A DNA stretch of 39,751 nucleotides from NCBI GenBank assembly GCA_902798425.1, contig CADBWR010000023.1:1-39751 (forward strand), given 5' to 3'. The notes beneath the pieces were generated by a model. It worked only from the letters and a program-made list of their open reading frames with translations. It had not been told where the DNA came from and ran no database searches. How positions within the stretch are numbered: the stretch's first letter is position 1; the number at the start of each line of letters is the position of its first letter. This DNA comes from an uncultured Bacteroidales bacterium. GTDB taxonomy: Bacteria; Bacteroidota; Bacteroidia; Bacteroidales; Bacteroidaceae. Both the position numbers and the translations under genes were made by a program. Below, piece after piece: positions 16,798-24,657 of the stretch.

Positions 16798-16825
16798 TTG
16801 AAAACGGGAAAAGTTGTTAATTTTG
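16798..16825 (+). promoter_or_regulatory. Promoter of the H1-tailed winged-helix gene
   Basis: TTG (16798-16800), 17 bases, then TAATTTTG (16818-16825) matches TAnnTTTG. The ATG at 16874 lies about 48 bases downstream. Confidence 0.6.
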
Positions 16826-16873
16826 CATCGCAAAAATAGGAAACTATTATAAGCGTATTAATTTTAAACAACT

Positions 16874-17185
16874 ATGGCAGAAAAGAAAACTACAAAGAAG
16901 GCTGCTGCTCCCAAGGCTGAGGAGGTAAAGAAGGCAACCGTAAAGAAGGCTGCTGCTCCGAAGGCAGCTGCTGCAAAGAAGGCAACTATTGCTGTAAATG
17001 TAGAGAATGCTGGTTTCAAGGCTGGTGATGTCTATCAGGCACTCGCTGCCGCTGAGAAGGCTCTGACTGTTAAGGAAATTGCTAAGGCTGCTAAGATCAG
17101 CGAAGAGGAAACTCTGCTGGGTCTGGGCTGGCTCTTCAAGGAGGGCAAGCTGGTTGCTGCTGACGAGAAGATTACACTCGCTTAA
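16874..17185 (+). CDS. Histone-H1-like tail fused to a winged-helix (DUF2582-type) domain
   Basis: This is a 103-residue basic protein. Residues 1-40 are almost only K, A, P and T (MAEKKTTKKAAAPKAEE, KKAAAPKAAAAKK), like bacterial histone-H1-like tails. Residues 41-103 form a winged helix of the DUF2582 kind: GDVYQALAAAEKALTVKEIA, then KISEEETLLGLGWLFKEGKL and a short wing. It probably binds DNA broadly, as a nucleoid protein. The codon use is extremely regular (GCT, AAG), suggesting high expression. It has its own promoter and terminator. Confidence 0.8.
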   Translation: MAEKKTTKKAAAPKAEEVKKATVKKAAAPKAAAAKKATIAVNVENAGFKAGDVYQALAAAEKALTVKEIAKAAKISEEETLLGLGWLFKEGKLVAADEKITLA

Positions 17186-17211
17186 TCTACAACATTAAGA
17201 ATTATAAAAGA

Positions 17212-17247
17212 GGACTGGTAAGCTATACGGCATACCGGCCCTTTTTT
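17212..17247 (+). terminator. Intrinsic terminator of the winged-helix gene
   Basis: GGACTGGTAAGC pairs imperfectly with GCATACCGGCCC (about nine pairs) and is followed by TTTTTT. It lies 27 bases after the stop codon. Confidence 0.65.
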
Positions 17248-17277
17248 AGATGAAACCGTAAACGTTGATTATTGATA

Positions 17278-17625
17278 GTGAGTTACGACCAACAGATACT
17301 GAAAATTCTCACTGAGGCTGGTGAGCGGGGTATAAGCGTGCAGAACATCAGCAGGCACGTTTATAACCTGAACTGTACTTTTTTTTATCAGCCGGACTTT
17401 GAGGAGGTGCGTGGTTACGTGCAACAGTATCTGCTCAAGAATTCGAAATCGCAACAGTCGCTGGTGGAGAGTACCGGACAGCGAGGCTGTTACCGTCTGA
17501 ATACTACAGGGTCAAAAGATGCTCAGCAACTGATGCTCCAATTCCGGGATGAAACAGTTGCTAATGACGAACCGTCAATGTTGCAGCCAGATTTGTCGCT
17601 CGACTTATTTGATGGAGTGATATAA
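17278..17625 (+). CDS. Conserved Bacteroidales small protein, function unknown
   Basis: This protein has about 115 residues. It begins with a helical stretch, DQQILKILTEAGERGISVQN, and ISRHVYNLNC, which looks like the recognition part of a winged helix. A second helix (VRGYVQQYLLKNSKSQQSL) and a strand pair, GQRGCYRLN, follow. It resembles a small protein often seen in Bacteroides and Prevotella genomes without a known role. There is no ATG; GTG at 17278 or TTG at 17272 must start it, and GTG is preferred. Its last 21 bases overlap the 3' end of the convergent glycosyltransferase gene. A DNA-binding role is a guess. Confidence 0.65.
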   Translation: MSYDQQILKILTEAGERGISVQNISRHVYNLNCTFFYQPDFEEVRGYVQQYLLKNSKSQQSLVESTGQRGCYRLNTTGSKDAQQLMLQFRDETVANDEPSMLQPDLSLDLFDGVI

Positions 17626-18714
17626 TTGGTGTATCTGTTCTGCAGTTTTCCGCCAGGAGAAGAGTTTCGCGCGCTCTATTCCCACTTGTTTTTGTAGTTC
17701 ATAAAACGTTTGGTCTGACTCCAGGCGTAGCATCATCTGTGCTATCTCGTCGCTACTCTCTGGATTGACGAGAATAGCCTTCGGTCCACCAATCTCAGGC
17801 ATTGATGACGTATTGCTGGTTATAACGGGCGTACCACAGGCCATAGCTTCCAACAGAGGGATGCCAAAGCTTTCTCTCAGTGAGGTGTAGAGGAAGGCAA
17901 AGGAATTATTGTAAATCTTAGGAAGTTCGCTGTTGGGAATGTAACCAGGCATGTCAATCATGGGCAGGATATTCTCGATATGATTGCGACTGACGATGTC
18001 GCTAAGGTAGTTTCTGTCGAGGTCGGCCATTAGTAGGCGACGCTTAACAGTTGACTGGAGCAGGTATTTTGAATAAGCTACTAGTGTACGTTCCGTGTTT
18101 TTCTTCGGGTCCGTATTGCCGAGGAAGAAGAAAGGAGCGGCATCTGTGGATGTCTGATGGTTGAGGGCTGAGGGCTGAGGACGAAACCAGTCGTTATAGC
18201 CATTGTAAATCATCGCCATGCGCTCCTCGGGAATGCCGAGTTTACGGATGATGTTATCTTTCTCGAAGTTGGAGACTGTGATGATGCGCCGACATTTGGA
18301 CAGAATGCGAGGTACGACAAGACGACGATAGAACCACCCCATATTCTGATAGAGCGATTTGTTGCTCTTGTCGCGAGGCTCTAAGAAGATGATATCATGA
18401 AGGGTGAGCACCAAAGGAATGTCGCACCAGATGGGTGCCGTATTGCTGGTGCAGTGGAGCAGTTCTACACCATACTTCTTGGCAGCACGGGGCAGCGCCC
18501 ACTGTTCCCATAGCGGGTAGGAGGGACAGCTCAACTCTACGATGTGTACGTTGGCAGAGTCCTCCACACAACGGTCCTCGCCAGGCTTGACAAAGATGTA
18601 GTATTCGTCGGCAGTCTGCATTTGTTGCAGTTCCTTGATTTCCTGCAAGACGACATAATCCATGCCGTGCTTGTTCTTGCGGAAAATGCGTTGGGCCTCG
18701 ATTCCTATTTTCAT
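17605..18714 (-). CDS. Glycosyltransferase family 4
   Basis: This is a 369-residue GT-B glycosyltransferase. The N-terminal half binds the acceptor (MKIGIEAQRIFRKNKHG; LVLTLHDIIFLEP). The C-terminal half binds the nucleotide-sugar and has the E-x7-E motif in RESFGIPLLEAMACGTPVI (about 285-303). It probably adds a sugar to a lipid-linked glycan at the inner membrane. Residues around 178-190 (PQPSALNHQTST) are encoded by a CAGCCCT repeat. The ATG at 18714 lies at the end of another repeat, 12 bases after the acyltransferase stop, so the two genes form a pair outside the main polysaccharide operon. Confidence 0.87.
   Translation of the reverse strand: MKIGIEAQRIFRKNKHGMDYVVLQEIKELQQMQTADEYYIFVKPGEDRCVEDSANVHIVELSCPSYPLWEQWALPRAAKKYGVELLHCTSNTAPIWCDIPLVLTLHDIIFLEPRDKSNKSLYQNMGWFYRRLVVPRILSKCRRIITVSNFEKDNIIRKLGIPEERMAMIYNGYNDWFRPQPSALNHQTSTDAAPFFFLGNTDPKKNTERTLVAYSKYLLQSTVKRRLLMADLDRNYLSDIVSRNHIENILPMIDMPGYIPNSELPKIYNNSFAFLYTSLRESFGIPLLEAMACGTPVITSNTSSMPEIGGPKAILVNPESSDEIAQMMLRLESDQTFYELQKQVGIERAKLFSWRKTAEQIHQLYHSIK
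18156..18180. repeat. CAGCCCT direct repeat inside the glycosyltransferase gene
   Basis: On the minus strand the run reads CCTCAGCCCTCAGCCCTCAA, two exact seven-base units and a degenerate third. It encodes QPSALN in a loop between the two Rossmann halves and keeps the frame. Confidence 0.5.
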
Positions 18715-18733
18715 GGCTGTTGGCTGTTAGCTG
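18714..18733. repeat. CTAACAGCCAACAGCC repeat at a gene junction
   Basis: Minus strand: AACAGCTAACAGCCAACAGC, then CATG. Its TAA is the stop codon of the acyltransferase and its end forms the ATG of the next gene. It matches the in-frame mfd repeat at 17 of 18 bases. Confidence 0.6.
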
Positions 18734-19362
18734 TTCTCTCTTTGAGAGTGTGGCGTTGCGAGGGCTGTTAGCGATTTGATAACTTTGGCAGGAACACCAC
18801 CCGCGAGGGTGTTGTCGGGCACATCCTTGGTGACAACAGCTCCTGCTGCAATGACGCAGTGGCGACCGATGGTGACGCCAGGCAGAATGACGGCATTTGC
18901 ACCAATCCACACGTCATCGTTGATAACTACTGGTTGTGTGCTGACGCCCTGTTCGTCAATGCGTTGTATGCTATCGCTGAAGTTATGGTTGAGGGCCGTC
19001 ACCGTGATGCCCTGTGCCAGATTGACGTGGTTGCCGATGCAGACAGGACCAATAACGGTGCAGTGGATGCCTATGCGGGTATGGTCGCCAATGGTAACGT
19101 CGCCCACGGCATTGTTGATGCAGCAATACGACTCGACGATGCTACGCTTGCCCAACCAAAAACGGCGATAGGGTGGCGTGTCCATGCGGACGCTCCAGTA
19201 TATTTTCGATCCACTGCTACGATGCTGGTAGAGTGGTGCCAATAGCCGGACATACCATCGTGGACGTGCGTCGCGCTGGTTCATGATGAGGTAGTCCAAG
19301 AACCGCTTCAGGCGTGGTGAGTCCTTCATCCTCTGTCGTAGTTGCTCTTTGTTCGTATCCAT
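18727..19362 (-). CDS. Hexapeptide-repeat acyltransferase (CatB/WbbJ type)
   Basis: This is a 211-residue left-handed beta-helix acyltransferase. The hexapeptide coils start near residue 85 ([20 protein letters not shown]). The extended loop with the active histidine is TALNHNF, and [17 protein letters not shown] and [13 protein letters not shown] close the helix. It probably acetylates a sugar of a surface glycan, given the GT4 gene downstream. The ATG at 19362 is preferred over a TTG at 19374. The last residues ([10 protein letters not shown]) come from a small hairpin and a repeat, so the natural C-terminus may have been replaced. Confidence 0.83.
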   Translation of the reverse strand: MDTNKEQLRQRMKDSPRLKRFLDYLIMNQRDARPRWYVRLLAPLYQHRSSGSKIYWSVRMDTPPYRRFWLGKRSIVESYCCINNAVGDVTIGDHTRIGIHCTVIGPVCIGNHVNLAQGITVTALNHNFSDSIQRIDEQGVSTQPVVINDDVWIGANAVILPGVTIGRHCVIAAGAVVTKDVPDNTLAGGVPAKVIKSLTALATPHSQRENS

Positions 19363-19371
19363 TTCTGCGTA

Positions 19372-19403
19372 CAAAAATACAGATAATTCTTGACTTGTCC
19401 AAA
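19372..19403 (-). promoter_or_regulatory. Promoter of the acyltransferase-GT pair
   Basis: On the minus strand TTTGG (19399-19403), about 20 bases, then TATTTTTG (19372-19379), matches the Bacteroidota consensus. The ATG at 19362 lies 9 bases after the -7 box, so the mRNA would be nearly leaderless. Confidence 0.65.
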
Positions 19404-19415
19404 TTTTCTCCGTAG

Positions 19416-21617
19416 TTATTTCCTAATCAGGGAAGATCCCATCTCTCCCAGCTGTACTACATAGATGCCTTTGCTGAGGGTTGGCAGTGGTAGTGCGACG
19501 TCTGACTGCTTGGTGTTGATGCTGCTCTGGTAGACACGTGTTCCACCAGTGGTATAAATGGTGACGCTAACGGGACGAGTTGGCACCTTGTCAAAAACAA
19601 TGTGCAACAAGTCATTGCTAGCCCAAATGCGTGCGTCGTGTGGTTCGTGCTGACTAATCTCCTTGATGGCAGTAATTCCCAGAATATCCAGCAGTCCGCG
19701 GTAGGCATCAATCTCGCCATAGCCGTATTTGTTGTTGGGATAATCCATGTCTTCCTCCGGATGGCGACTGGTGCGCTGCAAGACATCCATGATGTCGTCG
19801 CGTGTCAAGTTGGGGTTGGCTTGTAGCCATAGAGCAATAACGCCCGCTGCTACAGGGCATGCCATTGACGTGCCTGAGTCAACACGCCAGGGGTAGGTGC
19901 GTCCGTCAATATCGGTGTAGGCTACGTCGCTGTTAGTGGATGTGGGGTTCTCAGCCAGATAGTAGCTGCTATAAGCAGAAATGACATTTCTCCCTGGAGC
20001 TGTGATGTCGGGCTTGATACGTCCATCGAGCGTCGGACCTACTGAAGAGAAAGGACTCCATAGTCCTTCCTTTTCATCGCTGTAGACATTCGTTCTCCAT
20101 ACTCCTTCATGATTCTGGTAGTTACTGCGATGCGTCGTCGAACCTACCGTAATAGGTGCTGTCATACACCCTGGCCCTAAAATGTTGTGACTGATAACAG
20201 CATCATTCCATTGCGGGTCTATGTCGAGGTTGGACAATGCGTATGACGAAGAGCCAATCACGGCAATTTGTTGTTCCCTGCCACTGACGACGAGAGCTAT
20301 GGGGGCCATTTTGTTGACGGCAACATTACCGTGAAGTTGCATCAAAGCGATGATGCCTTGTTGGTCGAAGGCTGACGGATAGCAGTCTATTTGAATAGCC
20401 AGTGTGTCGCTATCTATAAATAAGGTGTCGATAAGCGTCGACTCCCAGCGCTCGTCATCGGCCGTAATCTTCAACTGATGGGTTGGCACACTACTGTCTT
20501 TGTAAGCCATGAAGGTCAGCGTGGCGGGATGTTCACTCTTGATGCGGTAGATAGCACTCTGTCCGCTTGTCTTGAGGAAGGCACCAGCTTGTTCTTTGCC
20601 CATGGGTTTGTCGATATATGTCAGTTGGTGACTCTCGTTGCCTGCTGAGGCTATGAAGATGCGTCCTGGTCCGATGAGCCGTTCCAAGAAGTCGTTATAC
20701 AACAGGTCATCGTCGTCCATATAGGGTGTGTAGCCCTCGCTGAACGACACCACACATGGCTTGCCCTGCTGTTCGGCATAGTCGAAGATGTATTTGAAGC
20801 CCAGCGCATCCGTCGCTGAGGTGTAGAGATAGTAGTCCTGCGTGTCAATATACATGGTGTCGCTGCTCACGGCATTGGCCACCAGACAAATATCACTCTC
20901 GTAGGCCACCCCACGATAGGGCATGTCGTAACCGCTGCCGGCGGCAATACCTGCTGTATGGGTGCCATGCGCTTGGGTCTTACCATCAGTGGCACAGCCC
21001 TGTGCCAGGATGTCGCTAGTGGTGAGAAAATCTCTGCCGACAGGCAGTTTCTCGTCATGTGGCTTGGCCAGCTGGTCCCAGAAGGCCTTGATGCGGTAGT
21101 CGCTCAGCGACACATTATTATAAAAGGTGGGGTGGGTGAGGTCGAAGCCCACGTCAACCAGTCCCATGACGACGCCCTTACCCGTGAAGGCCTGGTGTTC
21201 AGCAGTATGTTCATAGACTGGCAGGATGTTGCTGACCCGTGGCACCGTGTCGAGTGTCACGTCAGCGCGCTGGTTGGCCTCCACACGCACTACCGTCGGG
21301 TTCTCGATGAGTTTTCCAATCTGCGACATGGGGATGGTGATAATGCTGATATCGCCTAGTTGCGCATAGATCTTGCCACCATACTCCACCAGCATCTCCT
21401 CTGTCAGCGTCTCACTGGTGCGCACGAAGACGGTGACCAGCCTATCGTCGCTTGCGGCTCGCCGACTTGCCTCTGCCTTCTTGTCTCTCACCTCTAGCTT
21501 CTCACCTCTTTTCTCTGTCCCCTGTTTCAGCCACATGGACAGTTTCTCTTGTTGCGCACTCATCGTTAGTGGCAGCAGGAGAAGGAGGAAGGATGCGATG
21601 CTTTTGTAGAATTTCAT
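19416..21617 (-). CDS. Secreted subtilisin-like (S8) serine protease
   Basis: This protein has about 733 residues. A signal peptide ([21 protein letters not shown], cut before QQE) precedes a propeptide-like part. The S8 domain has the triad D155 ([12 protein letters not shown]), H217 (AHGTHTAG) and S584 (DSGTSMACP), with the oxyanion N327 (ASAGNES). A long beta-rich insert lies between N327 and the serine. The C-terminal 75 residues ([14 protein letters not shown], then [10 protein letters not shown] and a basic end) resemble a type-IX-secretion sorting domain, so it is probably surface-exposed or secreted. An ATG at 21644, just after the upstream stop, is an alternative start that would lengthen the signal region by nine residues. 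A pyrimidine-rich repeat encodes residues near 33-44. Confidence 0.88.
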   Translation of the reverse strand: MKFYKSIASFLLLLLPLTMSAQQEKLSMWLKQGTEKRGEKLEVRDKKAEASRRAASDDRLVTVFVRTSETLTEEMLVEYGGKIYAQLGDISIITIPMSQIGKLIENPTVVRVEANQRADVTLDTVPRVSNILPVYEHTAEHQAFTGKGVVMGLVDVGFDLTHPTFYNNVSLSDYRIKAFWDQLAKPHDEKLPVGRDFLTTSDILAQGCATDGKTQAHGTHTAGIAAGSGYDMPYRGVAYESDICLVANAVSSDTMYIDTQDYYLYTSATDALGFKYIFDYAEQQGKPCVVSFSEGYTPYMDDDDLLYNDFLERLIGPGRIFIASAGNESHQLTYIDKPMGKEQAGAFLKTSGQSAIYRIKSEHPATLTFMAYKDSSVPTHQLKITADDERWESTLIDTLFIDSDTLAIQIDCYPSAFDQQGIIALMQLHGNVAVNKMAPIALVVSGREQQIAVIGSSSYALSNLDIDPQWNDAVISHNILGPGCMTAPITVGSTTHRSNYQNHEGVWRTNVYSDEKEGLWSPFSSVGPTLDGRIKPDITAPGRNVISAYSSYYLAENPTSTNSDVAYTDIDGRTYPWRVDSGTSMACPVAAGVIALWLQANPNLTRDDIMDVLQRTSRHPEEDMDYPNNKYGYGEIDAYRGLLDILGITAIKEISQHEPHDARIWASNDLLHIVFDKVPTRPVSVTIYTTGGTRVYQSSINTKQSDVALPLPTLSKGIYVVQLGEMGSSLIRK
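21484..21515. repeat. CTCACCTCT repeat inside the protease gene
   Basis: TCTCTCACCTCTAGC then TTCTCACCTCTTTTC is a seven-base-like pyrimidine repeat. On the minus strand it encodes [13 protein letters not shown] right after the signal peptide. It shares CTTCTCACCTCT with the repeat inside the VirE-like gene. Confidence 0.5.
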
Positions 21618-21648
21618 AACGTTCATGCATTTCATATCGTACATATTG

Positions 21649-23769
21649 TTACCTTTTTTGGACCAGATACAACATACCTTCGGTTGTTCGGCGACTCTCG
21701 AATTTGTACTCCGGACGTGAGAGGATGCCTCCAATCTTCTGGAATGTGGAGGCTTCTTCCTTGTAGCCTTTGAAGTGACTCTTCAGCAGGGCTGACAGGT
21801 CTTTCAGCGTCATCCACTCACCCTCGCCGTCGTGTGGCTTCTGGATGACGGACATCAACATCTCGGCCAGTCCGCTGAGCTGTTGGAATACGAGGTTGTG
21901 CTCCATCAGCTGGTGCTCCTCATCTTTCGTCAGCCAGTAGCGTTGGCCTTGGGCTATCTCCTGTTTCAGCTGGGCATAGAGCTGCTGGTGCTCGACGGGT
22001 GTCTGGTAATCAATGTCGCCCGTGATGAGGGTACAGATGAAGCGACGACTGCCCGTGGGGTCTGTCAGCGGATGTGTCTCGTTGGTGGTGCCAATGAACG
22101 AAGCATAGCGACGATGCTGTGAGTAGGCCTTGCCATAGGGTGGACGGTATTTCAGATCGGCCGTCGACAACAGGTACTTTAGCACAATCTGTTGCCGTTG
22201 GGTAATCTTGTCAAACTCGTCCAGGTTGATGAGCGCAAACGACGTCAGGCCGAGGTTCAGGTCCGACTCGTTCTTGAAGTTGATGCGGTCGTTGTAGTAG
22301 TCCATCACCTCGCGAGGCATGAGGATGCGACAGAAACTGGACTTTCCACAGCCCTGTCGACCAATTAAAAGAGGTACGAGGGCATTACCCGTCAGCTGAC
22401 CTTTGCCCAGCCACATGGCAACCATCGAGCGCATCCACAGGTGGAACAGGTGAGGCCACGCCTCGTTGTCGGTTGGTATGCGCTGGGCCAGCGGTATCAC
22501 GCGGTCCTTGCCGTCCCATTGGGGCAGACGCTCTAGCCATTCGTTGATGGGGTCGTAGGGGGTGATGTCCTCTGAGTTGACAAAACGGCGGATGTCCTTG
22601 TCCCAGCAGCGGATGCCCTGCTCCAGGGCGCGCATGGTAATGCTGTTGCGCGCCTCCTCCGTCAGGTCCAGGTACGAGAAGCCGATGCCTGTCCGTGGAC
22701 GATACTCTGCCACCCCTCGCATCACGTTCTTGCGGAGATCATAGTTCTCCGTCAGAAACGTGTTAATCTTCATCGTCAACAGCGCCTCGGGCGACATGTG
22801 GCGAGTCAGCGTGATGCCTCGCTTCGTGGCCATTTTCAGCAGGTGCTCATCGCGATAGACGTTCTCGAAGGTCTTGTTGACCAGCATAGGGTCGCTGTTC
22901 AGCCACGAGCGCAGCCTAGTCAGGTGCTGGGCGACACCCATCGGGATGCCCGTCTCCAGACAGTATTGTGCCAACAGTGTCAACACACTATGACGGCGCA
23001 GGTCCTCGTCGTCGATGCCTGTGGTCTCGTCCAGTGCCTTGGTCATGTTGAACTCATAGGCGGTATGCATGGAGATGTATTGGTCGTGGTCGTCACTCAA
23101 CGGCTGTTTGGTGGCGCGGCGCAACGTCAGTTCCGTAGGCTTCTCGGCCTTGGCGAAGATGGAGGCGGCATCAGGGTTGTAGTACACGCCAGCGTCGCTG
23201 GACATGTAGCAGATGCGGGTGGTTCTGGGTTCCAGCTTCTCGATGGTTACACCCAACTGACCATTATAAATCAGACGGGCCCGCTCGTACAGGTTCTCGT
23301 GAAAGAGTGCAAAGCTATCCTCTAACCTCTCACTTCTCACCTCTAACCCCTTTGGCAATTCTCCCCTACACACAATCTTTACCGACTGTCCGTCGGCGCC
23401 CACAAATGCCATCAGTGTCTGGGGTAATTCGGCAGCACCTTGACGGATGGCCTCGGCCTCCTCACGCCCCGTCAGGTTGTTCACCTCCAGCAGCACCAGT
23501 CCTGTATAAGATAAGGTGACGCGCTGTTCGTCGTGCTTCTTCTGTTCCAGGGCGAACAAGATGCGGGGCAGTCCCTTCGTATATTCCTCGAAGCCCTCTA
23601 GTTCACCATCTACACTGCGTGTGCCGTCAAACAGTGGAAAGTGGTTGCGCAGGCGCTGAACCAGCTCGGCATATTCTCCCTGACGGATCTGTTCCGCCAG
23701 CTCTTCTATGGTCTTTAGGATCAGTGTATCCTTACCCTTCGTTTTTTTTATTATCGTAATTTGTGTCAT
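21649..23769 (-). CDS. VirE/BT4734-family ATPase (primase-helicase-like)
   Basis: This is a 706-residue protein. The N-terminal part (about 1-190, with RLRNHFPLFDGTRS and LPRILFALEQKK) resembles the Bacteroidota VirE N-terminal (BT4734-like) domain. The C-terminal part is the VapE/DUF3874-type P-loop ATPase, with Walker A LLIGRQGCGKSS, Walker B FALINLDEFDK and a later GTTNETHPLTDPTGSRRF that suits sensor and arginine-finger residues. Such proteins are thought to be mobile-element or phage-derived helicases. The ATG at 23769 is chosen over a long extension to 23877 that would run through the promoter. The protease gene follows 4-30 bases downstream. In Bacteroides, relatives often sit next to capsule loci, as here. 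Confidence 0.82.
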   Translation of the reverse strand: MTQITIIKKTKGKDTLILKTIEELAEQIRQGEYAELVQRLRNHFPLFDGTRSVDGELEGFEEYTKGLPRILFALEQKKHDEQRVTLSYTGLVLLEVNNLTGREEAEAIRQGAAELPQTLMAFVGADGQSVKIVCRGELPKGLEVRSERLEDSFALFHENLYERARLIYNGQLGVTIEKLEPRTTRICYMSSDAGVYYNPDAASIFAKAEKPTELTLRRATKQPLSDDHDQYISMHTAYEFNMTKALDETTGIDDEDLRRHSVLTLLAQYCLETGIPMGVAQHLTRLRSWLNSDPMLVNKTFENVYRDEHLLKMATKRGITLTRHMSPEALLTMKINTFLTENYDLRKNVMRGVAEYRPRTGIGFSYLDLTEEARNSITMRALEQGIRCWDKDIRRFVNSEDITPYDPINEWLERLPQWDGKDRVIPLAQRIPTDNEAWPHLFHLWMRSMVAMWLGKGQLTGNALVPLLIGRQGCGKSSFCRILMPREVMDYYNDRINFKNESDLNLGLTSFALINLDEFDKITQRQQIVLKYLLSTADLKYRPPYGKAYSQHRRYASFIGTTNETHPLTDPTGSRRFICTLITGDIDYQTPVEHQQLYAQLKQEIAQGQRYWLTKDEEHQLMEHNLVFQQLSGLAEMLMSVIQKPHDGEGEWMTLKDLSALLKSHFKGYKEEASTFQKIGGILSRPEYKFESRRTTEGMLYLVQKR
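23319..23350. repeat. CTCTAAC/CTTCTCAC repeat inside the VirE-like gene
   Basis: CCTCTAACCTCTCACTTCTC then ACCTCTAACCCC. On the minus strand it encodes GLEVRSERLED, in frame, between RGELPK and SFALFHE. It shares CTTCTCACCTCT with the protease-gene repeat 1.8 kb away. Confidence 0.5.
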
Positions 23770-23830
23770 ATTGTTTCGTCTTAAGTTTCTGATAATGATT
23801 TGTTTACGCGTTATCTTGCGCTTCTGCTTG

Positions 23831-23862
23831 CAAAGGTAATAAATTAAATTGATACCACCAAA
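23831..23862 (-). promoter_or_regulatory. Promoter of the VirE-like ATPase gene
   Basis: On the minus strand TTTGG (23858-23862), about 20 bases, then TACCTTTG (23831-23838). The ATG at 23769 is about 60 bases downstream. The -33 box lies inside the left inverted repeat of the neighbouring block. Confidence 0.7.
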
Positions 23863-24259
23863 TTTTTTTGCTCTCATGAAAGGCTAAAAATGGGTTTAGC
23901 CTACATGGTGCTGCTTAAACTGCTGATTATTAGTATTTTAATATATGTAGGCTTGCCTTTTGAGCCTACATGAAGCTACATAAATTGGGTGTTTTATATC
24001 GCTGTACCTGTCTTCGTATTAGCTGTTCCCGTTGCAGGGACAGTTGTTCTCGTCTCTGTATTAGCTGTATAATCGACAAATTCTCTAGAGAATTTAAGAA
24101 ATTATCTAGATAACTCTGTTCTGTATGCTTATGTAGGCTGTATGTAGGCTTAAGAGGCAAGCCTACATGGTCTAAATGTCAGAAAATTAAAAGGTTAGGT
24201 GCTGTTATGTAGGCTAAACCAACTTTTTGTTTTCTTTGAGAGCAAAAAAATATTGATGG
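23855..24259. repeat. Inverted-repeat-bounded block with ATGTAGGCT iterons
   Basis: This is a 405-base non-coding block between the VirE-like gene and the polysaccharide operon. Its ends are inverted copies: TTTTTTTGCTCTCA (23863-23876) with its complement at 24237-24250, GGTTTAGCCTACAT (23893-23906) with its complement at 24207-24220, and a weaker CCACCAA/TTGATGG outside. The nine-mer ATGTAGGCT occurs seven times: + at 23945, 24131, 24142 and 24207; - at 23898, 23963 and 24160; one degenerate copy lies at 23974. The centre has a direct repeat (GTATTAGCTGT at about 24018 and 24059) around a hairpin, CTGTTCCC/GGGACAG. It looks like an origin-like or MITE-like element. No convincing gene lies inside: the only long frame has a TTG start and is built from the repeats. 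Confidence 0.7.
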
Positions 24260-24261
24260 GA

Positions 24262-24657
24262 TTAGTATTTCTCAAATGCCCAGTGCTGACCATCTTTGCT
24301 AAGCAATAATCGGTCACTGTCGAGGGCGTCGATGCGCAGGCGGATATTGGCGAAAGGCTTCATGCCGAAGTCATCCTCAACGAATGTGGTGTCCGACTTC
24401 TCCTGATAGATGGACGAGCACTGCATGAACAGACTGTCACCCTCGTGCTGGAACTTGGCAAAGACTGCTTGGCCATTGTTCTTGCGGAAATGCGTGATGG
24501 TGCCTGAGAAACTGACATACATGTCGTCGTGTCCCTCCAGTCGCCACTGTCCCCACAGATCGCCAGCATCTCTACCTTCCTGACAGGAAGAGAGGGAAGA
24601 TGTCAGAAGGAAGATGTATGATGTGAGAAGTAGGAGGTGTTTATAGTATCTTGCCAT
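24262..24657 (-). CDS. Small lipoprotein, lipocalin-like
   Basis: This is a 131-residue protein. A type II signal peptide ends in the lipobox LSSC (C25), so the mature part is lipid-anchored. The body (WGQWRLEGHDDMYVSFSG, a run of short strands, then GQHWAFEKY) has the feel of the lipocalin-like lipoproteins of Bacteroidales; the family match is remembered, not tested. It is the last gene of the polysaccharide operon, and its ATG at 24657 overlaps the end of the sugar transferase-Wzi gene by 17 bases, so it is translationally coupled. Its role in export or assembly is inference. Most of the signal peptide is encoded by a CATCTTC-type repeat. Confidence 0.7.
   Translation of the reverse strand: MARYYKHLLLLTSYIFLLTSSLSSCQEGRDAGDLWGQWRLEGHDDMYVSFSGTITHFRKNNGQAVFAKFQHEGDSLFMQCSSIYQEKSDTTFVEDDFGMKPFANIRLRIDALDSDRLLLSKDGQHWAFEKY
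24592..24632. repeat. CATCTTC/TTCTCACATC repeat forming a signal peptide
   Basis: On the minus strand ACTTCTCACATCATACATC, then TTCCTTCTGACATCTTCC, a degenerate pyrimidine repeat. It encodes the hydrophobic core LLTSYIFLLTSSL of the lipoprotein signal. Confidence 0.4.

Noticed and set aside
23966-24160. A 64-codon open frame on the minus strand inside the iteron block (Q/R-rich)
   Set aside because: It has a TTG start, no ATG and no ribosome site, and is largely made of the nine-mers and the central direct repeat. It is better explained as a by-product of the repeats.
23855-24259. CRISPR array
   Set aside because: The repeated unit is only nine bases, occurs in both orientations and has irregular spacing; no cas gene is present.
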